Shown: piece after piece, positions 10,426-18,130 of the stretch
Layout of the letters: every line of letters starts with the position of its first letter
Position numbering within the stretch: position 1 is the first letter of the stretch
Assembly (NCBI GenBank): GCA_024691765.1
Contig: JAILNI010000034.1
Coordinates: 1 to 38,092 of the forward strand
Direction: 5' to 3'
Length of the DNA: 38,092 nucleotides
Origin: Bacteroidales bacterium
GTDB taxonomy: Bacteria; Bacteroidota; Bacteroidia; Bacteroidales; UBA932
Notes under the pieces: model-generated
Seen by the model: only the letters and a program-made list of their open reading frames with translations
Database searches by the model: none
What the model was told of the DNA's origin: nothing
Translations under genes and position numbers: made by a program

Positions 10426-11052
10426 TTAGATTATTGTGTTGTCGAGTCTGCTTACAAGAAGGGTGATGCCGTTGATGACGTCCACCACCTTGATGGGGGT
10501 GCCGGTGGCGATGGGGGAGTCGTCCTCGGTCTGGGCGTTGTATTCCCGCACGGCTCCGCCGATGCTGATCTGCACCTTCCCTTCGCCGCTGCGGCCTGCC
10601 GGAATCGTGAGGTAGCAGGTGCCTTCGCAGCCTACGGCCGATTTGTAGACGTCGATGTTGCCGCTCTGCTGCATTTTCCCGAGCAGACGGAAGAGCCACA
10701 TCACCAGCGCCACCAGCCCGGCTCCGATGCCGACGGCCACGACGAGCCTGAATCCGAGTGCGGGGATGGCGTCTTCGAGGAGGATGACGCTCCAGCCGAA
10801 GCCCAGCAGGAAGTTCACCAGGTTGCGGAAGGTGTAGAGGTTGCCGCCTCCGCCCAGGTCGGCGTCGGTTGCGTCAGCGGCGTCGAAGGATCCGCCCGCG
10901 TCGATGTCGCCGCCGTCGAGTCCGGAAGCGTCCGCATCGGCCCCGATGAAGGTCAGGACCGTCTGGATGATGAAGATGAGGGAGGCGCCCAGGGTGACTC
11001 CCCAGAGGATTTTCATTGCGACGGAAAGACCCGCCCACCATGTTGTAATCAT
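10426..11052 (-). CDS. NfeD-like (YuaF-type) membrane protein with OB-fold tail and acidic loop
   Basis: Integral membrane partner of flotillin. The start is the ATG at 11052-11050; an in-frame TTG at 11079 falls inside the promoter box and is rejected. The 208-residue product has a first membrane helix (about 12-36). A loop at 38-66 follows that is very rich in Asp and Gly (about ten Asp). Helices come next near 80-97 and 101-124, then a C-terminal soluble OB-fold-like domain (about 132-203) with the NfeD-type segment VQISIGGAVREYNAQTED. It heads the three-gene unit with flotillin and the XRE regulator. The acidic loop could bind divalent cations; this is speculation. Confidence 0.82.
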   Translation of the reverse strand: MITTWWAGLSVAMKILWGVTLGASLIFIIQTVLTFIGADADASGLDGGDIDAGGSFDAADATDADLGGGGNLYTFRNLVNFLLGFGWSVILLEDAIPALGFRLVVAVGIGAGLVALVMWLFRLLGKMQQSGNIDVYKSAVGCEGTCYLTIPAGRSGEGKVQISIGGAVREYNAQTEDDSPIATGTPIKVVDVINGITLLVSRLDNTII

Positions 11053-11076
11053 ATCGCGAAATATTAAGTTTCTTTG

Positions 11077-11107
11077 CAAATATAATAATTATTTATCGAA
11101 ATGCAAT
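11077..11107 (-). promoter_or_regulatory. Promoter of the NfeD-flotillin-XRE unit
   Basis: On the minus strand ATTG (11107-11104) is followed after exactly 19 bases by TATATTTG (11084-11077). This matches the Bacteroidetes TTTG-N19-TAnnTTTG pattern with one mismatch. The predicted leader is about 20 bases. Confidence 0.65.
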
Positions 11108-11128
11108 AAATATTTTAAAAAAATCTTT

Positions 11129-11159
11129 TGATATCATATTTTGTTTTTGATATCAAAAA
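11129..11159. promoter_or_regulatory. Paired TGATATCA palindromes, candidate VapB operator
   Basis: TGATATCA occurs at 11129-11136 and again at 11148-11155, with centres 19 bases apart. The second copy is the core of a perfect 16-base palindrome, TTTTTGATATCAAAAA (11144-11159). Both sites surround the -33 element (TTTG, 11140-11143) of the toxin-antitoxin promoter. Antitoxins with ribbon-helix-helix folds bind as dimers to such paired palindromes, so autoregulation is likely. The sites also lie just beyond the divergent NfeD promoter. Confidence 0.55.
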
Positions 11160-11171
11160 TTACTATATTTG
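11140..11171 (+). promoter_or_regulatory. Promoter of the vapBC-like operon
   Basis: TTTG at 11140-11143 and TATATTTG at 11164-11171, separated by 20 bases, form a near-ideal Bacteroidetes promoter. It ends 22 bases before the antitoxin start codon. Confidence 0.7.
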
Positions 11172-11193
11172 CGCAGAAAGAACGAAAACGCTT

Positions 11194-11460
11194 ATGAACA
11201 GGGTTGCAACTATTATCAGGCTCCGTCCTGACACGATGGCACGGGTAAAGAGGAAGGCAAAACAGGAAGGGCGCTCCCTGAACGCCTATGTCGAGCACAT
11301 CCTGGAAAGGCAGACGGAAGTAGTGTTCCCAGAAATCGAAAACGGAGATATCTCCCGGGAGATTCTGAATCTGGGCGGGTGCATCGCAGCACCCACCCGC
11401 GAAACTCTCGACAACGATCCTAAACTGGCTTATCTTTGGGATAAATATGGGACACTTTAG
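11194..11460 (+). CDS. Ribbon-helix-helix antitoxin (VapB-like)
   Basis: Cytosolic antitoxin and probable autorepressor. The ATG at 11194 is chosen because it follows the promoter; the open frame upstream would start inside the operator. The 88-residue product begins MNRVATIIRLRPDTMARVKR and continues AKQEGRSLNAYVEHILER. That is an N-terminal beta strand and two helices of the Arc/MetJ (ribbon-helix-helix) type. The C-terminal half, which would bind the toxin, is acidic and ends WDKYGTL. The coding sequence overlaps the toxin gene by 14 bases, as is normal for such pairs. Confidence 0.82.
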   Translation: MNRVATIIRLRPDTMARVKRKAKQEGRSLNAYVEHILERQTEVVFPEIENGDISREILNLGGCIAAPTRETLDNDPKLAYLWDKYGTL

Positions 11461-11884
11461 AGCCGTTTTGGATACCAATGTCCTTTTGGACATACTGATA
11501 GGGGAGTCCAGGCCTTCGTTCAAAGCTTCGGCGCGCATTCTTCAGGCTGCAAGGGATGGGAAGATGGAATTGTTCCTCACCACGCAAAGCATAATCGACG
11601 CATCATACATAATGTCCAGGACTCCTGGATCCAGCGCTTCGGGATTCGACGCTGCGGTGTCGTATCTGCTTGACAGCATCAATGTCGAGTCGCTGGATTA
11701 TTTCGATTTGCGCAGGGCCCTTCGCGACCGTACCGACGATTTCGAAGACGATGTCCTCTTCGCCTACGCTGAAGCAAAGGGCAGCGATGCGATTATCACC
11801 TCGGATAAAGGATTCGCCCGCCGACGCAAGGATGGCGATATCCTTTTCCTTACCCCGGAGGAGCTCGTTTCCTATTCCGCCTGA
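11447..11884 (+). CDS. PIN-domain toxin (VapC-like ribonuclease)
   Basis: Predicted Mg2+-dependent endoribonuclease toxin. The 145-residue product is a single PIN domain. The first catalytic Asp is in FRAVLDTNVLLDILIGE, an acidic cluster DDFEDDVLFAYAEAKG is central, and the last Asp is in ADAIITSDKGF-like sequence (GSDAIITSDKGFARR). All expected acidic positions appear present, so the toxin is probably active. It is translated from a start inside the antitoxin gene. VapC toxins typically cut tRNA or rRNA; the target here cannot be read from sequence. Confidence 0.85.
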   Translation: MGHFRAVLDTNVLLDILIGESRPSFKASARILQAARDGKMELFLTTQSIIDASYIMSRTPGSSASGFDAAVSYLLDSINVESLDYFDLRRALRDRTDDFEDDVLFAYAEAKGSDAIITSDKGFARRRKDGDILFLTPEELVSYSA

Positions 11885-11953
11885 ATCACATCCGGCTACG
11901 GCATTCAACGAAACGGATTGCGCATTATTTAAAAATTTTAAAAACTAAGGAAT

Positions 11954-11982
11954 CAGGTGCGCACGTATGCACCTGCGTGCGC
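11954..11982. repeat. Two overlapping, mutually exclusive hairpins
   Basis: CAGGTGC (11954-11960) pairs with GCACCTG (11969-11975). Alternatively, GCGCAC (11959-11964) pairs with GTGCGC (11977-11982). The two pairings share bases and cannot form together. This lies in the 295-base gap between vapC and susC, which otherwise holds a terminator-like hairpin, a weak promoter candidate and a short TTAG triple repeat (12114-12125). Confidence 0.4.
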
Positions 11983-12002
11983 GATTGAATAGGAAGAGCG
12001 AA

Positions 12003-12040
12003 AAAACTCCCCGTGTTTCTTGGAGTTTTGAAAATTTTTT
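12003..12040 (+). terminator. Putative terminator after the vapBC-like operon
   Basis: AAAACTCC (12003-12010) pairs with GGAGTTTT (12022-12029) around an 11-base loop, and a six-T run follows at 12035-12040. The stem is AT-rich at its base, so strength is moderate. It would separate the toxin-antitoxin operon from the susC operon. Confidence 0.45.
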
Positions 12041-12055
12041 ACGAACTTGCACCCG

Positions 12056-12085
12056 TTTATTACCCGCACGCGCCGGCGATTTTTG
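12056..12085 (+). promoter_or_regulatory. Weak promoter candidate for the susC operon
   Basis: GATTTTTG at 12078-12085 matches seven of eight positions of TAnnTTTG, and TTTA lies 18 bases upstream. This would give a leader near 90 bases before susC. No better candidate was seen in the gap; an alternative sigma factor is equally possible. Confidence 0.25.
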
Positions 12086-12179
12086 CCTTTCAGCGCTTGT
12101 ATGGTATTGACGTTTAGTTAGTTAGAGTGTGAATTGAAATAAGATATCACATTATTGTTTAATTAATCTAAAATGGCTT

Positions 12180-15100
12180 ATGAGAAAATTTAAGCTCTTC
12201 ATCGTGCTTGCCATGTCGCTTCTCATGCCGGTTCTGGGTTTCGCCCAGACCCGTCAGGTGACTGGTAAGGTCACATCCGCAGAGGACGGATCGCCCGTTT
12301 ACGGAGCTACCGTCTTCGTGGAAGGCACTTCCATTGCCGCTGCGACGAATGCCGACGGTGTCTTTGTCCTCAGGGACATCCCCGCCTCGGCTAAGGACAA
12401 GCCCATCGTCATTTCCTGCCTCGGCTATGCCGAAGCGAAGGTAGCAATGGCGCCTCAGGTCAACGTGGTGCTCGACACCGACAACTTCATCGACGAAATC
12501 GTCGTTACCGCTGTCGGTATCCAGCGCTCCGAACGTTCCCTCGGTTACGCAGTTACCAAGGTTGACGCATCCGAGGCCATCCAGAGGGCAGAACCGGACC
12601 CGCTCCGTGCCCTCGACGGCAAGATCGCCGGTGTGCAGATTTCCGCTCCTTCGGGAGACGCCGGCGGTGCAACCCGTGTAACCATCCGAGGCAACTCTTC
12701 GTTCCTTGGCAACAACCAGCCCCTCTATGTGGTTGACGGTGTTCCGTACAGCAATGACGGAGTTTCCGCTTCCGGTCGTGGCGGTGAAATCGGTGCCGCT
12801 TACGGTTCCGGTATCGCCACCCTCGACCCCAACGACATTGAGAGCATGAGCGTTCTCAAGGGTGCCGCCGCAGCCGTTCTTTACGGTTCGCGCGCTGCAA
12901 ACGGCGTTATCCTCATCACCACCAAGTCCGGTTCCAAGGCTGCCAACGAGAAGAAAGGTTATTCTGTAACCCTTTCCACCTCCTATGCCCTTGAATCCAT
13001 CGCTTCGCTTCCCGAGTACCAGAACACCTACGGTCAGGGTTCCGACTTCAAGATCGGTGCGACCAACGGTTCCTGGGGTAAGGCCTTCGAAGACGGCGAC
13101 GTCATCGACTACGGCGATATCACCGCCGAGTATCCCGACCTCGCCCTCAAGCTCTATCCCGACCTCGGTGGCAAGTATGCCTACAAGGCTTTCCCCAACA
13201 ACGTGAAGGACCTCTTCCGTCAGGGCAGCGTGTGGGACAACTCCATCAACGTCCAGAACGTGAACGACAAGGGTAACTTCAACGTTACCGCTTCCTACAC
13301 CACCCAGGATAGCTACATCCCCGGTTCGAACTTCGACCGCTACGCTTTCTCCCTCGGTGGAAACCAGCAGGTTACGGCAAAGCTCCGCATCGGCGGCAAT
13401 CTCGCCTACACCCTCACCAACCAGGACAGCCCGCTCTACGGTAACAACCAGTCCTCGCAAGAGCTCGGTGGTATGTCCTCCCTCGCCCGCGCATTCATCA
13501 TGCCGCGCAGCTGGGATATCCAGAACTTCCCGTACAAGAAACTCGACGGCAGCAACCTTCTCTTCCAGCTCTCCAGCCAGGCCAACAACCCCTACTGGGC
13601 ATGGGAGAACGACAAGGTCTCGAGCGAGCAGAAGCGTATGGTAGCGAACTTCAACGCCAACTACAGGTTCACCTCCTGGCTGAGCCTCGACTATACCCTC
13701 GGGTACAACGACTACAGCACTAGCCGCAAGACCCTCATCAACCTCGGTTCCCGCGGTTATGCAGGAAAGGGCTACATCTCCAAGAGCGTCTATAACGACA
13801 GCGCCCTCGAGTCCACCCTCCTCCTCACCGCCGACAAGGATTTCGCCAAGGATTTCAACATCAGGGCTACCATCGGTCACAACTACAACCAGGATACCGC
13901 CAATTCCTTCGCGGCTTCCGGTCCAGAGATGGTGAACCCGGAGATCTACTCCATAGGCAACACCAAGTCGCAGTCTGCAGGCGAGTCTTATTCCCGCACC
14001 CGCAAATGGGGTGTGTTCGCGGATATGACCCTCTCCTACAAGAACTACGCGTTCCTGAACTTCTCAGGCCGTAACGACGTTTCCTCCACCCTTCCCATCG
14101 AGCACAACAGCTTCTTCTATCCCGCAGTTTCCGGCTCCTTCGTTTTCACCGAAGCCCTCGGAATCGAGGAATCCTTCCTCAACTTCGGTAAGATTCGTGC
14201 CGGTTGGGCAAAGGTCGGTAACGACGCAGGTCCGTACTACAACAACGGTACTTATGTAATAAGCAACCCCTACATGGGCCAGGGCATGATGGAACTCCCG
14301 ACCGTCCTCTTCGATCCCGAGCTCAAGCCCGAATTCACCACCGAGACCGAGGCTGGTGTAGAACTTAAGTTCTTCAAGAGCCGCATCGGCATCGACGCCA
14401 CCTACTACAACAGGATTTCCGACAACCAGATCGGCGCCAAGACTTCCGCCGCATCCACCGGTTACAGCAGCTATTATACCAACTTCGGTTCCCTGCAGAA
14501 CAAGGGTATCGAACTCGGAGTCGACCTCTATCCCGTGGTTACCAACGACTTCAGCTGGGGTATCTACACCGTGTTCACAAAGAACAAGTCCGAGGTCCTT
14601 TCCCTCGCTGACGGCGTTGAAAAGATTTACGTCGGAGGTGATTTCACCACCCCGAGGCCTGTCCTTATCGTCGGTCAGCCCTACGGTGTCCTCGAAGGCG
14701 AAAAGATTGCCCGCACCGACGACGGAACTCCTCTCGTGAGCCCCGCTACCGGTATGTATCTCAAGGATCCCAACGTGGGAATCATTGGCGACCCGAACCC
14801 GGACTACAAGCTCTCTATGACCAACACCCTCCGCTGGAAAGGTCTCGCCCTGAGCTTCATGTTCGACTTCCAGAAGGGCGGCTGCATCAACAGCTCCTAT
14901 CTGACCGACCTTCTCGGCCGCGGTGTCACCAAGGATACCGAAAACCGTCTCGGCGGACGTATACTCCCCGGCGTCTACGGCGATCCCGACACCATGCTGC
15001 CCGTCCTTGACGCTGAAGGTAACTGCATTCCCAATACCACTCAGATCGGTGAGGCCGACCTCTGGTTCACCAGCGACAGCAACTACTCCACCTACGCCGT

Positions 15101-15386
15101 CAACGGCGCCGACGAAGTTGCTACCTATGATGCAACCGTGCTCCGCCTCCGCGAACTCTCCCTGTCCTACCAGCTTCCCAAGAAGCTCCTCTCCAAGGTT
15201 AAGATCGCAGGCGCCGAAATCGGCGTCGTCGGCAGGAACCTCTGGTTCTTCGCACCCAACGTTCCGAAGTACTCCAACTTCGACCCGATCGTGAACGCCT
15301 ATGGTGAGACCAACGTTCAGGGTATCGACTACACCGCGGCTCCTTCCGTTCGCCGCTGGGCATTCAATCTCAAACTTACGTTCTAA
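12180..15386 (+). CDS. SusC/RagA-family TonB-dependent outer-membrane transporter (protease-linked locus)
   Basis: Outer-membrane beta-barrel that imports oligomeric nutrients using TonB energy, working with the SusD-like lipoprotein encoded next. The 1068-residue protein has a signal peptide ending VLGFAQ (about 1-23). A carboxypeptidase-D-regulatory-like beta domain follows (about 25-100, VTGKVTSAEDGSPVYGATVF). Then comes a TonB-box-like DEIVVTAVG near 105-113. The plug domain contains ALDGKIAGVQI, TIRGNSS and PLYVVDGVPY and ends AANGVILITTKSG. The barrel ends in an aromatic residue (LKLTF). It is 14 bases upstream of the SusD gene. The substrate is not readable from SusC itself; the downstream metalloprotease suggests peptides. 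Confidence 0.95.
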   Translation: MRKFKLFIVLAMSLLMPVLGFAQTRQVTGKVTSAEDGSPVYGATVFVEGTSIAAATNADGVFVLRDIPASAKDKPIVISCLGYAEAKVAMAPQVNVVLDTDNFIDEIVVTAVGIQRSERSLGYAVTKVDASEAIQRAEPDPLRALDGKIAGVQISAPSGDAGGATRVTIRGNSSFLGNNQPLYVVDGVPYSNDGVSASGRGGEIGAAYGSGIATLDPNDIESMSVLKGAAAAVLYGSRAANGVILITTKSGSKAANEKKGYSVTLSTSYALESIASLPEYQNTYGQGSDFKIGATNGSWGKAFEDGDVIDYGDITAEYPDLALKLYPDLGGKYAYKAFPNNVKDLFRQGSVWDNSINVQNVNDKGNFNVTASYTTQDSYIPGSNFDRYAFSLGGNQQVTAKLRIGGNLAYTLTNQDSPLYGNNQSSQELGGMSSLARAFIMPRSWDIQNFPYKKLDGSNLLFQLSSQANNPYWAWENDKVSSEQKRMVANFNANYRFTSWLSLDYTLGYNDYSTSRKTLINLGSRGYAGKGYISKSVYNDSALESTLLLTADKDFAKDFNIRATIGHNYNQDTANSFAASGPEMVNPEIYSIGNTKSQSAGESYSRTRKWGVFADMTLSYKNYAFLNFSGRNDVSSTLPIEHNSFFYPAVSGSFVFTEALGIEESFLNFGKIRAGWAKVGNDAGPYYNNGTYVISNPYMGQGMMELPTVLFDPELKPEFTTETEAGVELKFFKSRIGIDATYYNRISDNQIGAKTSAASTGYSSYYTNFGSLQNKGIELGVDLYPVVTNDFSWGIYTVFTKNKSEVLSLADGVEKIYVGGDFTTPRPVLIVGQPYGVLEGEKIARTDDGTPLVSPATGMYLKDPNVGIIGDPNPDYKLSMTNTLRWKGLALSFMFDFQKGGCINSSYLTDLLGRGVTKDTENRLGGRILPGVYGDPDTMLPVLDAEGNCIPNTTQIGEADLWFTSDSNYSTYAVNGADEVATYDATVLRLRELSLSYQLPKKLLSKVKIAGAEIGVVGRNLWFFAPNVPKYSNFDPIVNAYGETNVQGIDYTAAPSVRRWAFNLKLTF

Positions 15387-15400
15387 AAACCGTCTGAATC

Positions 15401-17071
15401 ATGAAAACAAGGTTTTACACTATGATATGCGCTGCGATAGCAGCACTTTCGCTCAGCGGTTGCAACCTCGACATCAACAAGAATCCGTATGATGTTACCA
15501 AGCTGGATATTCCCCAGCTGCTCACCTGCACCGAATACGAAGTCGGGGCTACCTTCTCCGAAGGATACTACCTTAACGCCAATTTCTCTTCGTACGTGCA
15601 TCACACCGTGAGCCGCGAAGTTGCCAACTATTCGCTGTCAGCCAGTTATTCCACCCTTGGAAACACCTGGAGCCAGGCATACCGCTACGCCATCAAGAAC
15701 TGCGACGCCCTCATCGAGAACGGCGACGCCGAAGGCAATGCGATATATGCATCCATCGGCCGCATCCTCCGGGCTCATGTCTACATGAACCTGGTTGACC
15801 TTTGGGGCGATATTCCCTACAGCGAGGCCAATGTTCCCGGTATCGAGACTCCCAAGTGCGACGCGAGCGAGGACATCTACAACGATCTCCTCAAGAGCCT
15901 GAACAAGGCCATCGCCGACCTTAAGGACGCCACTGCCAAGAACAACATCAAGCCCGCTGCCGACGACCTCTTCTATGCCGGCGACGACGCCAAGTGGCTC
16001 AAGGCTGCAAACACCCTCAAGCTCAAACTCCTTGTCCAGAGCCGTCTGGCAAAGGCCAAGATTACCGGCTGGGCAACTGAACTTTCCGCCCTCATCGCCG
16101 AGGACAATTTCATCGGCGACGGTGAAGACCTTCAGTTCCCCCACTCCAAGAACATCACTCCCGCCGACGAGCGCAACAGCGGTTATGTCGACGAGTATCA
16201 GGGTGGCCAGAAGAGCGTGTGGATCAGCCCGTGGTTCTACGAGTGCCTGAACGGCAAGTCCTTCAACTGGACCGACAACCCGTTCAAGACCATCGTCGAT
16301 CCGCGTATCCCCTACTATTATTACAAGCAGGCTAAGGCTACGACTCCCACCGAGAACGAGACCGACTACCGTGACGGCGCTTTCATCTCCATCATGTTCG
16401 GTTCCAACTCAACCTACAGTTCTATGTCCCAGGAGAACTACATGACCATAGTCGGTATCTATCCTGTTGGTGGCATTTATGACGACGGTTCAGGCACCAA
16501 GATTACCTCCACCAGCGGAAACGGCATTTGCCCGGACAAGATGCTCCAGGCCTATTCCGTTCCCTTCATGAAGGCCGAGCTCGCACTTGCTGGTGAAATC
16601 ACCGGCGACGCCAAGGCTCTCCTCCAGGCAGGTATCGAGGCTTCCCTCGTTCACGTGCAGGCTGTCTCCAAGGCATCTGACCCGGCTTGCCCCTCAATTG
16701 CAGCCGCCGACGCGACGTCCTTCATCAATGCCATTCTTGGCAAGTATGACGCTGCAGACGCTGACCACAAGATGGAAATCGTCATGACCCAGAAGTGGAT
16801 AGCCAACTTCTACAATCCCGTGGAAGCCTACAGCGACATCCGTCGTACCGGTTATCCGAAACTCTTCAAGGGCGACGACAGCAACAAGGCCTGGACTCCG
16901 TATGCACAGGTCAAGGATCCCACCCCGACCCTTACCTCTTACGACCTGGTCAACATTCTTGCATACCCGCGCATCATGTACTATCCTCAGAGCGAGATTA
17001 CGGTCAACCCGAACGTTACCAACGAGGGCCGCGTGGTCAGCAACAGCAACGTTTTCTGGGATGTCAAATAA
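15401..17071 (+). CDS. SusD/RagB-family substrate-binding lipoprotein
   Basis: Cell-surface lipoprotein that forms the lid of the SusC transporter. The 556-residue product has a type II signal peptide with lipobox LSGC and acylated Cys21, followed by LDINKNPYDV. The conserved stretch IGRILRAHVYMNLVDLWGDI matches the helical TPR-like core of the SusD-like RagB family. The C-terminal WIANFYNPVEAYSDIRRTGY is also typical of SusD-like proteins (SusD_2 type). It follows SusC in the same operon and precedes a small lipoprotein gene by 17 bases. Confidence 0.93.
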   Translation: MKTRFYTMICAAIAALSLSGCNLDINKNPYDVTKLDIPQLLTCTEYEVGATFSEGYYLNANFSSYVHHTVSREVANYSLSASYSTLGNTWSQAYRYAIKNCDALIENGDAEGNAIYASIGRILRAHVYMNLVDLWGDIPYSEANVPGIETPKCDASEDIYNDLLKSLNKAIADLKDATAKNNIKPAADDLFYAGDDAKWLKAANTLKLKLLVQSRLAKAKITGWATELSALIAEDNFIGDGEDLQFPHSKNITPADERNSGYVDEYQGGQKSVWISPWFYECLNGKSFNWTDNPFKTIVDPRIPYYYYKQAKATTPTENETDYRDGAFISIMFGSNSTYSSMSQENYMTIVGIYPVGGIYDDGSGTKITSTSGNGICPDKMLQAYSVPFMKAELALAGEITGDAKALLQAGIEASLVHVQAVSKASDPACPSIAAADATSFINAILGKYDAADADHKMEIVMTQKWIANFYNPVEAYSDIRRTGYPKLFKGDDSNKAWTPYAQVKDPTPTLTSYDLVNILAYPRIMYYPQSEITVNPNVTNEGRVVSNSNVFWDVK

Positions 17072-17088
17072 ATAAAGGATAAGATATT

Positions 17089-18063
17089 ATGAAAACAAAT
17101 AAGATCATTGCCCTTGCAGGAGCTATCCTGGCCCTCTGCGCCTGCGGCAAGCAGGAGCTTCCCTACGACCTCGAAGGGACCGAGCACGGCGTGGTTCTCA
17201 ATATCCGCAAGGTGGCGGGAACCAGCACTACGCTGGCTACCGACCTGTCCGGCACTTATAAGGTTGCGATCAGCGTGGCCGAGCAGCAGGGCGACATGTC
17301 CATGTTCAAGGAAGCTCAGCTGATGGCAGTCTATACCGACGGAACGACCAAGGCCAAGAAAGGCGCCAAGATCGTTGAGGGTATCGTAGATTTGCCCGCA
17401 ACTGTAACCATCGACATGAACGATGTCTGCACTAAGCTTGGAGTTACGACCGTATCTATCGGCGACCGTATCGAGTTTACGCCTTGCGTAACACTCAAGA
17501 GCGGAACCCAGATTGATGGCTGGTCCGCACTCACCGGCTTCAACAATGTGGCTTTCGTAAGCTGGCAGCAGGCCGACGGTCCGCTGACCTATCGCGTTGC
17601 CTACACTGCTTTCGCACCTTTCCAGCAGGCGAAATTCCAGGGACCTGCAGTAGCATATACCTGGGAATACAAAACTTATGCAGGTGCAGGTACCTGCAGT
17701 GTTACCCAGCTGGATATGACAGATCCCGACAACATGCCCCCGGCAGAGTATATTCCTGCTGGAGTTACTGCAACGGATCTTGTCGGACTTGTACTTGCGG
17801 GTCCGTTCTGGTTCGAAACGGCTGACGAGGCCATAAAGATGTGGATCAACACACAGGACTTCACTCTCATTATCCCTGATCAGGTAATGGCGCCGTCGTA
17901 TGATTACGGCGGAATGGGTGACGATGGTAAGATTGGAAATGCCGAAGATTGCGAAGGTGAAGTTGATACGCTCAACAATACTCTTACCTTCCTTTTCTAT
18001 CCTACCTTCGGACCTGGATACTGGTGGGGTGCCGCTGTGGTAGTTGTTGTCACGTTCGTGTAA
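17089..18063 (+). CDS. Lipoprotein encoded after SusCD, function unknown
   Basis: A 324-residue predicted lipoprotein. Its signal peptide is MKTNKIIALAGAILALCAC, with acylated Cys19 in the lipobox LCAC. The rest appears beta-rich with many aromatic residues, and it ends in an unusual valine run before TFV. Its position as the third gene after SusC and SusD suggests an accessory surface glycan- or peptide-binding protein of the SusE/F kind, but no specific domain was recognised. A terminator hairpin follows the stop codon, so this may be the last gene of the major transcript. Confidence 0.8.
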   Translation: MKTNKIIALAGAILALCACGKQELPYDLEGTEHGVVLNIRKVAGTSTTLATDLSGTYKVAISVAEQQGDMSMFKEAQLMAVYTDGTTKAKKGAKIVEGIVDLPATVTIDMNDVCTKLGVTTVSIGDRIEFTPCVTLKSGTQIDGWSALTGFNNVAFVSWQQADGPLTYRVAYTAFAPFQQAKFQGPAVAYTWEYKTYAGAGTCSVTQLDMTDPDNMPPAEYIPAGVTATDLVGLVLAGPFWFETADEAIKMWINTQDFTLIIPDQVMAPSYDYGGMGDDGKIGNAEDCEGEVDTLNNTLTFLFYPTFGPGYWWGAAVVVVVTFV

Positions 18064-18081
18064 TCTGACTATTTACTAATT

Positions 18082-18123
18082 GAGGGTGTATTGCCTTTCA
18101 CCGGGGAATGCACCCTCTTTTTT
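18082..18123 (+). terminator. Strong intrinsic terminator between the Sus genes and the protease genes
   Basis: GAGGGTGTATT (18082-18092) pairs with AATGCACCCTC (18107-18117), an 11-pair stem with one G-T pair, around a 14-base loop. A run of six T follows (18118-18123). This is a textbook rho-independent terminator. It lies only seven bases before the next start codon, so it may act as a partial terminator that lowers expression of the downstream genes. Confidence 0.8.
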
Positions 18124-18130
18124 CTACGTT

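Noticed and set aside
12168..13880. Long open frame on the minus strand opposite susC
   Set aside because: It lies wholly over a clear SusC coding region, has the repetitive Val/Gly/Asp composition of an antisense frame, and shows no domain. High G+C makes such shadow frames common.
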